DNA of 64,000 nucleotides. Source: Bacteroides fragilis NCTC 9343. Its GTDB lineage: Bacteria; Bacteroidota; Bacteroidia; Bacteroidales; Bacteroidaceae. A program made the translations under genes and the position numbers. This document shows positions 9,875-17,717 of this stretch, piece after piece. Each line of letters opens with the position of its first letter. Positions within the stretch are counted from its first letter, which is position 1. Under the pieces are notes generated by a model. That model saw only the letters and a program-made list of their open reading frames with translations. It was not told the DNA's origin and ran no database searches. Location of the stretch: contig NC_003228.3 of NCBI RefSeq assembly GCF_000025985.1, positions 2,356,001 through 2,420,000 on the forward strand. The letters run 5' to 3'.

Positions 9875-12358
9875 TCATTTCACATTCCAATCAATATCTC
9901 CATTATCCGCCACATCGACAACAACTGTATTCCCTGCCGCCAATGTTCCTGCAACAATCATCTTTGAGATAGGACGGCGGATATAGTTACGTATCGTACC
10001 CGCCACCTGACGTGCTCCGTATTTCGGAGTGAAGCCACGGGTAGCAAGCAGGTTCTTTGCCTTCTCCGTAATCTCAATGTCAATATGCTGCTTCTCAAGC
10101 AATGCTATAACTCCCTTTAACTGTATCTCAAAGATACGAACCAGCATTGTTTCGTTAATAGGAGAGAAAGGCACGATTTCCGACAAACGGGCAAGAAACT
10201 CCGGACGGAAATAACTGCCCATGACTTCCATCAGGTCAGTGGTAGAAGGATTCTTGCCCTCATTAATCTGTTTGCTAAGCCATTCGCTACCTACATTGGA
10301 TGTAAACAGTACGATAGAATTGGAAAAATCACCCTCTTTGCCCAAACGGTCGTGTAGCTTGCCTTCGTCCATGATTTGCAGGAAGATGTCATAAACGGAA
10401 GAATGGGCTTTCTCTATCTCATCGAAAAGCACCACCGCGTAAGGCTGACGACGTATCCGGTTCACGAGTACGCCACCTTCTTCGTAGCCCACGTATCCCG
10501 GAGGCGCTCCCAATAGCAGGGCTGCCGAATGTTCTTCCTTAAACTCTGACATATCAAAACGAATCATCGCCTTTTCGTCATTGAAAAGTGCTTCTGCCAA
10601 TGCTTTTGCCAACTCGGTCTTACCGGTTCCGGTAGGTCCCAGCAGGAAGAATGAGCCAATCGGTTGTCCCGGTTTGTTCATTCCACTTCGTGATTCGACA
10701 ATGGCATCTGTCAATACCTTCAGCGCATTGTCCTGTCCAACAACTCTACGACGCAGAATATCTTCCATATTGAGCAACTTCTCTTTCTCGCCCGACTCTA
10801 TCTTGCCGATAGGGATACCTGTAGAAGAAGAAATAACGGCTGCCACTTCATGGGAAGTGATTTTCCCGATTTTCTCTTTGGTCAATTCACGCAATCGGTC
10901 AAGTACACCTAAAATATAATCCATCCATTCACCGTAGTCTGATGACTCCGGTTCATTCTGTCCATCGGAGAGCATTCCCAGAAGGATAGGGCTTAACCGG
11001 TTCTTCATGGTGAAGTTGACTAACCGCAACTTCTCCGTGCGCTCCGCTTCGGGCTGGTCTTCCGCCGCTTCAATCGCGGCAAGCTGCTCTGCCAGTCCCT
11101 TTATATCTTTTTCCCCGCTCTGGTTAATCATCTTAACCGCAGAGAGGGTACGGTCTATCAAATCAATAGCGGCATCCGGCAAACGGCGTTCCTTGACATA
11201 ACGCTTGGCGAGTGCCACGCATTCCGGCAACGAATCTACATCTACCCCCACACCGTGGTAGCTTTCATATCTTTCCAAAGCTGCCTGTATCATATTTACG
11301 GTGGATGCAAGGTCAGGTTCCGATACTTGCAATACTTCAAAACGCCGGTTAAGGGCATGGTCCGGTTCAATCAGTTTACGGTATTCGTCCACCGTAGTGA
11401 CTCCGATTACCGTTATATTTCCTTTGGCAAGCTCCGGTTTCAGGATGCTTGCCGCTCCGCTGTTGCCCGACTTGGGGTCGATCAGCGTATGTATTTCATC
11501 AATGAAGAGAATCGCATTGCCGTGAGCCGACAATTCTTTGATGATTCCTTTCAGCCGTTCTTCTATCTCGCCTTTGTAGGTAGCACCCGCAATCAGTGTT
11601 CCTGTGTCAAGCTCATAGATAGTCATGTCCTTTAGATATTGGGGAACTGTACCCTCAATGATGCTGCATGCCAAACCATCTACCAGAGCAGTCTTACCCA
11701 CACCGGCATCGCCGATGATGAGCACGTTGGGCTTACCCATCCGCCCCAGAATTTCCATCATCATGCGTGTCTCACGGTCACGGCACACGATAGGATATAC
11801 TTTCTTGTCTGCCGCAAGAGCAGTCTTATCCGTACAGTACTTATCTAAATTGCCCGCCCCGGCTGTCCATAGGGGGGCTTCACTCCCCGGAAGGTCAGTC
11901 TGCGTACTTACGGATTTTTTCATATTACCCATTCCGCTCGTGAAGAGGTCATGTATCTCACGCTCCCGAATAGGGAACGAGCGCAACTCGTCCGTACTGA
12001 AACCTGCTTCGGGTGTAGCAATGGCTGCCAGCAGGCAAAGTGGATTGATTTCCAGCAGTCCCCACTTGATTCGTACATTATCGGCTTGCTCAAACAGTTC
12101 GTTAACTTTCCCATCGGGCATTATCTCGCCTGCACCGGCAGCCTTGGGGTACTCCTCTATTCTTACCTCCGCCCATTCGCGCAAGTAATCGGCATCCTTA
12201 CCCAACGATTCGACAAACGAACGCAGACCTACCTCTTTGTGCATCAAGGCAAACAAAAGGTGTGCCGGAGCATAGCTGGCATTGCCATACTCACGGGCGA
12301 CACCTTTTGATATTCGGATTACGCTCTGAACTGTTTCATTGATGTTCAAAAAATCCAT
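9875..12358 (-). CDS. tssH: T6SS sheath-disassembly ATPase ClpV (TssH)
   Basis: 827 aa Clp/Hsp100 ATPase with two AAA+ modules. The N-terminal ~150 residues are the Clp-N domain. Module 1 has Walker A GDAGVGKTALV (K222) and Walker B ILFIDEIHTLI. Module 2 has Walker A GPTGTGKTELAKAL (K580) and Walker B VVLFDEIEKAH, then the C-terminal ClpB-type domain. ClpV unfolds contracted TssB/TssC sheath so that it can be reused. It follows tssC by 12 bases in the same operon, which separates it from the housekeeping ClpB/ClpC proteins. Confidence 0.93.
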   Translation of the reverse strand: MDFLNINETVQSVIRISKGVAREYGNASYAPAHLLFALMHKEVGLRSFVESLGKDADYLREWAEVRIEEYPKAAGAGEIMPDGKVNELFEQADNVRIKWGLLEINPLCLLAAIATPEAGFSTDELRSFPIREREIHDLFTSGMGNMKKSVSTQTDLPGSEAPLWTAGAGNLDKYCTDKTALAADKKVYPIVCRDRETRMMMEILGRMGKPNVLIIGDAGVGKTALVDGLACSIIEGTVPQYLKDMTIYELDTGTLIAGATYKGEIEERLKGIIKELSAHGNAILFIDEIHTLIDPKSGNSGAASILKPELAKGNITVIGVTTVDEYRKLIEPDHALNRRFEVLQVSEPDLASTVNMIQAALERYESYHGVGVDVDSLPECVALAKRYVKERRLPDAAIDLIDRTLSAVKMINQSGEKDIKGLAEQLAAIEAAEDQPEAERTEKLRLVNFTMKNRLSPILLGMLSDGQNEPESSDYGEWMDYILGVLDRLRELTKEKIGKITSHEVAAVISSSTGIPIGKIESGEKEKLLNMEDILRRRVVGQDNALKVLTDAIVESRSGMNKPGQPIGSFFLLGPTGTGKTELAKALAEALFNDEKAMIRFDMSEFKEEHSAALLLGAPPGYVGYEEGGVLVNRIRRQPYAVVLFDEIEKAHSSVYDIFLQIMDEGKLHDRLGKEGDFSNSIVLFTSNVGSEWLSKQINEGKNPSTTDLMEVMGSYFRPEFLARLSEIVPFSPINETMLVRIFEIQLKGVIALLEKQHIDIEITEKAKNLLATRGFTPKYGARQVAGTIRNYIRRPISKMIVAGTLAAGNTVVVDVADNGDIDWNVK

Positions 12359-12370
12359 ATTTTATTCTTA

Positions 12371-13750
12371 TTACGCCTGTTCGTAATTTGTATTCCAGTT
12401 TGTACCATCATCACCTTTCGTGCCGTCCAACTTGATAACAAAGCTCTTGGCAGGGAAGAACGGAGTCATGTGAATATCCAGATAAATACGGTCTTTCTGC
12501 TTTTGGTCTTGCTCGAAACGGATTATCTTGAATTTTTCGATAAGGCGGTCGGCTCCCTGTACACTATCAAGATACTGTACAATCTGCCCTCTCAGGTCAC
12601 GTTCGGTTTTAGAACTCCAGTTCTCGAACGAACGGCGGTTCAGGAAATCAAACAATACCTTGGTAATATAGTCGAATACACGTACCACAGAATAAGTTTG
12701 CAATCCCAGATTGTCACCGTTGAACAATGTCTTTGCGGAGAACGCCATCACTTTACCATATTCATTGACCATCGGAATTAAACCCATTTTCTCCAGTTGT
12801 GAGATTTCGCTTTTCTTCAACGGGAATACCACCGCATCTATTTCATTAATGCCGCCATACTTCTTACCGGCAGTTACCTGAGACATCAGAGTGGTGTAAA
12901 CTTTACCCATCAAAGCAATGGACGGAGAAACATGGAGGTCTTCCTCTTCACCGATTTCCCGGTATCCGGCACGTCCCACCAGCCAGTTGCAGGTCATGCA
13001 GGTATTGCTTTTGAAGGCCTCCCCACTTGCCATATTGGAGGAAGAGAACAGTTCCACCACATCTTCCGGCTTATCAAGGTCGGCAAAGTCCGTATAGAGC
13101 ATCACTTTATTTTCATAAGCGATTTTCGCCCATTTTTCAAGTACCTTATTCGAACCAAGATAGCCCGGAATGGCTAACAGTGAGTAATTTTGACGTAAAT
13201 CCAACTTGTCATAGTTCTGTTTCAGTTCGCGGGCAACGAAATCAATGAAGCGGGGATTGTCGAGGTCGGTCAGTTGTTCTTTGGAAGCATTGACTATCGT
13301 CACGTTGTTCACTTTGTCCGCTTCCGTATTCTTATAGAACAACATCACTCCACGGTATGCCTGTTCCATATCCCTCACACTCTGCACTGCCACCAATTGG
13401 CTTTTGGCAAGATGCGATGCGGCAGCTTCCGATTTAGCTTTAGAAGTGGCAATCATTTCCGTCACTGCCGATGATGAGTTCAGCAGGTCGATCCACATAT
13501 CTATCTTATTCTTCAGCACTTCCCGTTCTTCTTGCTTCTGTTCATCGGTTAAGAATATCTTTTTGCGTGCCTTACGCTCGGGGTTCAGGTTCTGAACACC
13601 ATCTACTGTTGATTCCAGAAAATTGAAACCGCCGAATCTGGACAACACATCCAGTGCCGAAGCCAGAGAGGATTCCCTGTTTTTCTCTTTATAGGAAACT
13701 TGAACGGTTTCTTGCGCCTGAACTTCAGACTTATTTTTATTATCTTCCAT
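12371..13750 (-). CDS. tssC: T6SS contractile sheath large subunit TssC
   Basis: 459 aa. After a ~60-residue polar N-terminus the family pattern begins with KIFLTDEQKQEEREVLKNKIDMW, then AIPGYLGSNKVLEKWAKIAYENKVMLYTDF, the latter typical of TssC/VipB. The C-terminal part contains the sheath handshake and gp18-like fold with the typical ITKVLFDFLNRRSFENWS. TssC forms the outer sheath with TssB around the Hcp tube. It starts 15 bases after tssB. No predicted membrane segments. Confidence 0.93.
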   Translation of the reverse strand: MEDNKNKSEVQAQETVQVSYKEKNRESSLASALDVLSRFGGFNFLESTVDGVQNLNPERKARKKIFLTDEQKQEEREVLKNKIDMWIDLLNSSSAVTEMIATSKAKSEAAASHLAKSQLVAVQSVRDMEQAYRGVMLFYKNTEADKVNNVTIVNASKEQLTDLDNPRFIDFVARELKQNYDKLDLRQNYSLLAIPGYLGSNKVLEKWAKIAYENKVMLYTDFADLDKPEDVVELFSSSNMASGEAFKSNTCMTCNWLVGRAGYREIGEEEDLHVSPSIALMGKVYTTLMSQVTAGKKYGGINEIDAVVFPLKKSEISQLEKMGLIPMVNEYGKVMAFSAKTLFNGDNLGLQTYSVVRVFDYITKVLFDFLNRRSFENWSSKTERDLRGQIVQYLDSVQGADRLIEKFKIIRFEQDQKQKDRIYLDIHMTPFFPAKSFVIKLDGTKGDDGTNWNTNYEQA

Positions 13751-13765
13751 AGTTCTTATTGTCTT

Positions 13766-14215
13766 TTATTCGGTCTTTAATTCGTTACTCAATGCTTCCA
13801 GCGCGCTGATAAACGCCTTTTTGGATTCCGGATTCTCCAACACTCGTTGTAGAACTTTATTAGAACGCAATTGTGTCACCATCCCCTCGTAGAATGTTTT
13901 CTCCGTATCCAACTTATGGAGGAATGGACTATTCTGTGTCATATTCTTCACACTGAAGTCCGCCACTGAGCTAAATCTAAAGTTTTCTTTTACCGGTTGC
14001 CCTTCTTCATTTTCAAATTCAACATCAATGTTGGGCAAGAAGTGCGCAAACACCTCTTCGATAGTGCTTAAGCCTTTGACCGCTTCAGGAGTTACAGGTT
14101 CGTCAGCAGTTAACTGTTCAACTATGAGGGAGCGATTCTCCGGAATGTTTGCGATGGCTTCGGAAGTATCAACTTTCACTTCATTACCACCAATTCCATA
14201 TTCAAGTATTGCCAT
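13766..14215 (-). CDS. tssB: T6SS contractile sheath small subunit TssB
   Basis: 149 aa, matching the small sheath subunit in length and position. Family-like features are the ENFRFSSVADFSVKNMTQNSPFLHKL stretch (residues 78-103; other TssB proteins have a similar RF.s..DF.p..v..q...L) and the C-terminal helix VLENPESKKAFISALEAL (in family terms the LxNPEx(K/R)xxL segment). It pairs with the adjacent TssC to build the sheath. A strong hairpin lies between it and the upstream hcp. Confidence 0.9.
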   Translation of the reverse strand: MAILEYGIGGNEVKVDTSEAIANIPENRSLIVEQLTADEPVTPEAVKGLSTIEEVFAHFLPNIDVEFENEEGQPVKENFRFSSVADFSVKNMTQNSPFLHKLDTEKTFYEGMVTQLRSNKVLQRVLENPESKKAFISALEALSNELKTE

Positions 14216-14237
14216 TTGTCTTTTTTGTTTTTAAGCT

Positions 14238-14281
14238 ACAGAAGCCATCCACATATTAAAAAAACAGCAGATGGCTTCTGT
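14238..14281. promoter_or_regulatory. 12-bp stem hairpin between hcp and tssB
   Basis: The arms ACAGAAGCCATC (14238-14249) and GATGGCTTCTGT (14270-14281) are perfectly complementary, with a 20-base loop. On the transcribed strand the loop carries a run of seven T and no T-run follows the stem, so this is not a standard terminator. It sits just after the hcp stop and before tssB. In polycistronic T6SS mRNAs such a structure could stabilise the hcp portion or damp read-through, giving more Hcp than sheath. That function is inference. Confidence 0.7.
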
Positions 14282-14303
14282 TACCTACATGATTACTACA
14301 TGA

Positions 14304-14693
14304 TTACTTCGGCCAATTCTGTTCAAATTGTGCGCCACCAATCTTGATTACCTGAGCCGATACGACAAAAGTGATAGTCATCGGCTGCGAGCCGACAATG
14401 TCGATGTTTTCGGTAAATTCGGTAATGTATCCGTTTTCCCAGGTAAGTTCCTTCATCTTGGCTTCTTCATCTCCTTTTTTGAAGACGATGCTGCCGGAAT
14501 GAGGTTTAAACTGATTGGTCATGTTCTCCAGAATGGAAGTATCATCAGTCGATTCCACATGCAGACGAATTTGTCCACCATAAATGTTTGAAGATGGGCG
14601 TCCTTTGGAATCCACATCTCGCTTGAGACTGTACGTGCAATCCAGCACGTCAAACTCTTTTCCTGCAAAGCTTAAGGTTGCTCTAAATGCCAT
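14304..14693 (-). CDS. tssD: major T6SS tube protein Hcp (TssD), first gene of the operon
   Basis: 129 aa TssD. The conserved segment CTYSLKRDVDSKGRPSSNIYGG is at residues 19-40, the middle block is SGSIVFKKGDEEAKMKELTW, and the C-terminus reads KIGGAQFEQNWPK. It is the shortest and most canonical of the five Hcp-family proteins here and is the promoter-proximal gene, followed by tssB, tssC and clpV. Hcp hexamers stack into the inner tube that is thrown into the target cell. It is therefore the best candidate for the bulk structural tube subunit. Confidence 0.93.
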   Translation of the reverse strand: MAFRATLSFAGKEFDVLDCTYSLKRDVDSKGRPSSNIYGGQIRLHVESTDDTSILENMTNQFKPHSGSIVFKKGDEEAKMKELTWENGYITEFTENIDIVGSQPMTITFVVSAQVIKIGGAQFEQNWPK

Positions 14694-15133
14694 GTTTTAG
14701 GAGTTTAAATGTTAATAATTTGTTTAATACAGACTACAAGAAAACTACGATTTCATTTCATTATAAAAGTGCATGGCTTCTATATAGTCCTCAGCATGCA
14801 AATATAGAACAAAAATAATATACGAAAAATGGTTTGCTTAAAAAATAAAATATATTTTTTGATAATTATATATTCGTAAACAAATAATGGGATCTATTAT
14901 TGAGAGAATTTATAATTAAAGAAGTGTAACTGATTGATAAAAAGACGTATATATACCTATTTGGAATCTTATTGAAAACGTGAAGGCGATTATTGAGATT
15001 GTATTATATGAAAAGAATAATGGCAATACCTTCGTCTTTACGTATGGATATTGCCATTAAATATATTGCTGAATTAGGAAGGCTGTAGAACTTCAGGATT
15101 TCCTTAAACATCTGTCCATATAGTCTCCTGTGA
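14694..15133. other. 440-base spacer upstream of hcp
   Basis: A+T-rich spacer between the hcp start and the stop of a TetR gene that reads in the same direction. It contains the likely hcp promoter (14799-14806) and a long A+T tract at about 14820-14920 that includes a distant inverted pair, ATACGAA and TTCGTAA, which could be a regulator site. I see no open frame of useful length and no RNA gene in it. The TetR mRNA must end here, but no convincing terminator hairpin is visible. Confidence 0.5.
14799..14806 (-). promoter_or_regulatory. -7 promoter element of the T6SS operon
   Basis: On the minus strand this reads TATATTTG, an exact match to the Bacteroides -7 consensus TAnnTTTG. It lies about 105 bases upstream of the hcp start codon, giving a leader of about 100 nt. 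It is the only good match in the spacer on the hcp strand. Confidence 0.6.
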
Positions 15134-15877
15134 CTATTCCGAAAGCAATGTTTTCAGGTCATTCTTATTGATGCCCATATACTTGCATATTTTGGATTCA
15201 CTTATGCCATCTGATATCATTTGCCGGATTGCCTTTTTATCCCTGTCATACATCTCCAACCTATCAAAAATAATGTCAGTTAAAAAGTCGATTCCTTCTG
15301 AAAAAGCATTTTCTCCTTCTTTAGTCTTATAGTCTATTGTGCAGATTTTAGCACACTCTTTATGTAATATCAAATAATAAATTCCCCCTATTAGGATTGA
15401 CGCAATACTTTTAATATTGATTTTCGCCGGTGCAAAGAGATTTTCGTAAAATGTTATTAAGTTTAAGTTCATAACATCCCGTGTTTCCGCAGATCTCTTT
15501 GTAGTACTATTAATAGTTGTCATTTCGTAAAGCAGCAACTTTTGCATCACACTGTTCTCTGACAGATTCCTGAACAATGTCTTGAACGTTTCTGCAAAAA
15601 ACTTTTTAGGTCCTAATGTATTAAGTGTGGAAATATCAATGGTATTATTGATCCAGAAGTCGTATTGCTTGGCCAGTCTGTCATAAAGATTATCCATCGA
15701 ACCATATCTTCTGTAAAACACATTAGCTTCTAAGTCAGCAGCTTTCATTAATGCACTCAAATTAACATTTCCAAAACCAAACTCACCTACAAGCTTTTCA
15801 AATTCAGATATTACCTCCTTATCCAACTGCTCATTGGTTCTCCTTATTCGAATTTTTTTATCTCCCTGTCCCATCAT
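15134..15877 (-). CDS. TetR-family regulator with extra C-terminal HTH
   Basis: 247 aa. Residues about 15-60 look like a TetR-type DNA-binding domain (VNLSALMKAADLEANVFYRRYGSMDNLYDRLAKQY, where the FYRRYGSMDNLY part matches the usual FYxxFxxKxxLl recognition helix region). The middle is the all-helical ligand domain. Unusually, the last ~35 residues (AIRQMISDGISESKICKYMGINKNDL) look like a second helix-turn-helix of the resolvase type. The gene is divergent from an alpha-oxoamine synthase and lies beside the T6SS operon, so it could control either. ATG ATG start; the second Met is an equally possible start. Confidence 0.7.
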   Translation of the reverse strand: MMGQGDKKIRIRRTNEQLDKEVISEFEKLVGEFGFGNVNLSALMKAADLEANVFYRRYGSMDNLYDRLAKQYDFWINNTIDISTLNTLGPKKFFAETFKTLFRNLSENSVMQKLLLYEMTTINSTTKRSAETRDVMNLNLITFYENLFAPAKINIKSIASILIGGIYYLILHKECAKICTIDYKTKEGENAFSEGIDFLTDIIFDRLEMYDRDKKAIRQMISDGISESKICKYMGINKNDLKTLLSE

Positions 15878-16068
15878 TATTATATAGTACTTATTAAATA
15901 ATAAAAAATTTAATCACCAGAAGTCCGGAGGTATTTTCGTTTTTCCCTCCAATAAAATTTCATTCCTAAAGAATCAGTTGGAGTTGTTCAAAGAAGGCTT
16001 ATGCTTGTTTATCCAACAGTTTGATTCTCCCTTCGCATGTTTGTTTGTATAAACAATGAGATATGTTG

Positions 16069-16076
16069 CAAATATA
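16069..16076 (-). promoter_or_regulatory. -7 element of the TetR gene
   Basis: Minus-strand TATATTTG, an exact TAnnTTTG match, about 190 bases upstream of the TetR start codon. The long leader makes this less certain than the opposite promoter. Confidence 0.45.
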
Positions 16077-16160
16077 GGTATTTTACGCCTTACAAGCAAC
16101 AAATAAGTAATTCAAATATAATATGTGGCTGTTTTACTAATTCAATTATAGACGATTTAA

Positions 16161-16191
16161 TTTGCTTAGTTTATTTTTGTCATTATCTTTG
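16161..16191 (+). promoter_or_regulatory. promoter of the alpha-oxoamine synthase gene
   Basis: A -33 TTTG at 16161-16164 and a -7 TATCTTTG at 16184-16191, separated by 19 bases, the standard Bacteroides spacing. The start codon follows 30 bases downstream. This is one of the cleanest promoters in the window. Confidence 0.75.
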
Positions 16192-16221
16192 CAAACAAAT
16201 TTATAACGTATAAATACTAAA

Positions 16222-17493
16222 ATGAAAGAGAACATATCTAGGTTCAAAATTGACTATTCGGTATGTAAGAATAGCCCCGGTGGCAGTATTTTGGAAAAAG
16301 TCTCCAATTTCCAAAAAGAACTCCAACTACACGAAGAGAACTCGCTACACATCTACGTCAAATCCCCAATGGTTTCCGGTTGCGGTAGGGAAGTCGAGGT
16401 TGTTGATAGAAAAACTAATGAAGTAAAGAAAATGCTGATGTTCGGTTCCAATAGTTATTTGGATGCTACCGGCATACCATCAGTAGTGGAAAAGGCGGTT
16501 CGTGTAATAACTGACTATGGAGTAGGAAGTGGCGGGGTTCCACTATTGAGCGGAACGACAATATTCCAAAATGAATTGGAAAAAGAGATAGCCAAGCTGA
16601 CCGGTTTTGATGACACTATATTATTCTCTTCTGGCTTCACTGCCAATATAGGTGTGATAGTAGGATTGATACGCCCTAACAACTTGCTGGTATATGACAG
16701 GCTCAACCACGCCAGTTTAATTGACGGGGCTCTAATGTCCGGTGCCAAAATGGTAAGATATAAGCATAATGATCCTAAAGCACTTGAAAAAATATTAAAA
16801 GAAAATGCCGGGCAATACAAGGATGGTATGATGGTGGTGACTGACGGAGTATTTAGTATGGATGGGGATATTGCCGATATTCCGGCTATCTTAGAGATTA
16901 CGAAGAAATATAATGCATTGCTTTTAATAGACGATGCCCATGCGACGGGAGTGATTGGAGGAGACGGAGCCGGAACGCTAAGCTATTATGATATAAAAGA
17001 GCGCGAAAATATAATCGTTACAGGAACGCTCAGTAAAGCAATAGGATCGATAGGAGGTTTTATAACTGCCAAACAAAACATTATTGATTACCTGAGGGTT
17101 TATGCCCGTAGCAACATGTATTCTACCTCTTTACCCCAGAGTATTTGTGCAGCATCCCTTGAAGTAATCAAAGAGATGCGTAATACGGACATTCAGAATG
17201 CACTGAAGCGGAATGCCGAATATGTAAGAAATGGATTGAAAGCATTGGGCTTCAATACATTAAATTCGATGACTCCTATTATACCTGTGATTGTGGGAGA
17301 TGAATACATATTGACTCAGATAACAAAGGAACTTTATGACAGGGATATATTTACCAATGCCATATTTCCTCCGGTTGTACCTCCTAATATGTGCCGAATT
17401 AGAATTGGCGTGATGTCGTCACATACGTTTGAAGACTGTGACAGGTTGATAAACGTCTTCCATGAAATAGGCAAAAAATACGGACTTATCTGA
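16222..17493 (+). CDS. alpha-oxoamine synthase (serine palmitoyltransferase / KBL-like PLP enzyme)
   Basis: 423 aa PLP-dependent fold-type I enzyme of the alpha-oxoamine synthase family, which condenses an acyl-CoA with an amino acid. The PLP lysine is K272 in TGTLSKAIGSIGG. Other family marks are DDAHATGVIGGDGAGT, DRLNHASLIDGA, and LFSSGFTAN, the last resembling the GFTVN of Bacteroides serine palmitoyltransferases. A ~60-residue N-terminal part precedes MLMFGSNSYLD. It is more likely a sphingolipid or acyl-amino-ketone enzyme than biotin synthesis (BioF), as no bio gene is nearby. CqsA-type signal synthases belong to the same family and cannot be excluded. It is divergent from a TetR gene and probably repressed by it. 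Confidence 0.8.
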   Translation: MKENISRFKIDYSVCKNSPGGSILEKVSNFQKELQLHEENSLHIYVKSPMVSGCGREVEVVDRKTNEVKKMLMFGSNSYLDATGIPSVVEKAVRVITDYGVGSGGVPLLSGTTIFQNELEKEIAKLTGFDDTILFSSGFTANIGVIVGLIRPNNLLVYDRLNHASLIDGALMSGAKMVRYKHNDPKALEKILKENAGQYKDGMMVVTDGVFSMDGDIADIPAILEITKKYNALLLIDDAHATGVIGGDGAGTLSYYDIKERENIIVTGTLSKAIGSIGGFITAKQNIIDYLRVYARSNMYSTSLPQSICAASLEVIKEMRNTDIQNALKRNAEYVRNGLKALGFNTLNSMTPIIPVIVGDEYILTQITKELYDRDIFTNAIFPPVVPPNMCRIRIGVMSSHTFEDCDRLINVFHEIGKKYGLI

Positions 17494-17521
17494 TAAAACG
17501 GCATATTGTCATACAAATAAT

Positions 17522-17555
17522 AGGAGGGTATCCGAAATGTTTCGGATACCCTCCT
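17522..17555. terminator. strong two-way terminator hairpin
   Basis: A nearly loop-less perfect stem of about 15-16 bp (left arm AGGAGGGTATCCGAAA) 28 bases after the synthase stop and upstream of the convergent helicase stop. Symmetry lets it end transcription from both sides. Confidence 0.75.
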
Positions 17556-17623
17556 GGACTTTAATTCCACAAAATTGCCTTGACAATATTTTGAGTAAGT
17601 ACATAGATCTATTACTTAAATTT

Positions 17624-17653
17624 CGTGAAAGTTTACCATGGTAAACTTTCACG
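17624..17653. repeat. perfect 30-bp palindrome
   Basis: Arms CGTGAAAGTTTACCA and its exact complement meet with no loop. Parts of it recur downstream up to the helicase stop (GGTAAA at 17656, GGTGAAA at 17671, GTAAAACTTTCA at 17709). It lies in the convergent gap between the synthase terminator and the helicase 3' end. Function unknown: a dimeric protein binding site, a recombination site, or an extra terminator are all possible. Confidence 0.85.
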
Positions 17654-17717
17654 ATGGTAAAAAAGTAGTATGGTGAAAATCCTAGAAAAAATAGGTAGTT
17701 TTAATACCGTAAAACTT

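Larger units (their letters stand above)
15878..16221. promoter_or_regulatory. divergent promoter region with paired operator-like repeats
   Basis: The space between the TetR gene and the synthase gene carries a -7 element for each direction and two 13-base direct repeats, 16108-16120 and 16138-16150, differing at one base and spaced exactly 30 bases (about three helical turns). The second contains the perfect palindrome TAATTCAATTA, and the first the near-palindrome TAATTCAAATA. Both lie between the two promoters, where a TetR dimer pair would repress both. That this TetR binds here is inference. Confidence 0.6.

Noticed and set aside
16222-17493. BioF (biotin synthesis) assignment of the oxoamine synthase
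   Set aside because: No other biotin gene is nearby and the GFTAN and long N-terminal part look more like serine palmitoyltransferase-type enzymes.
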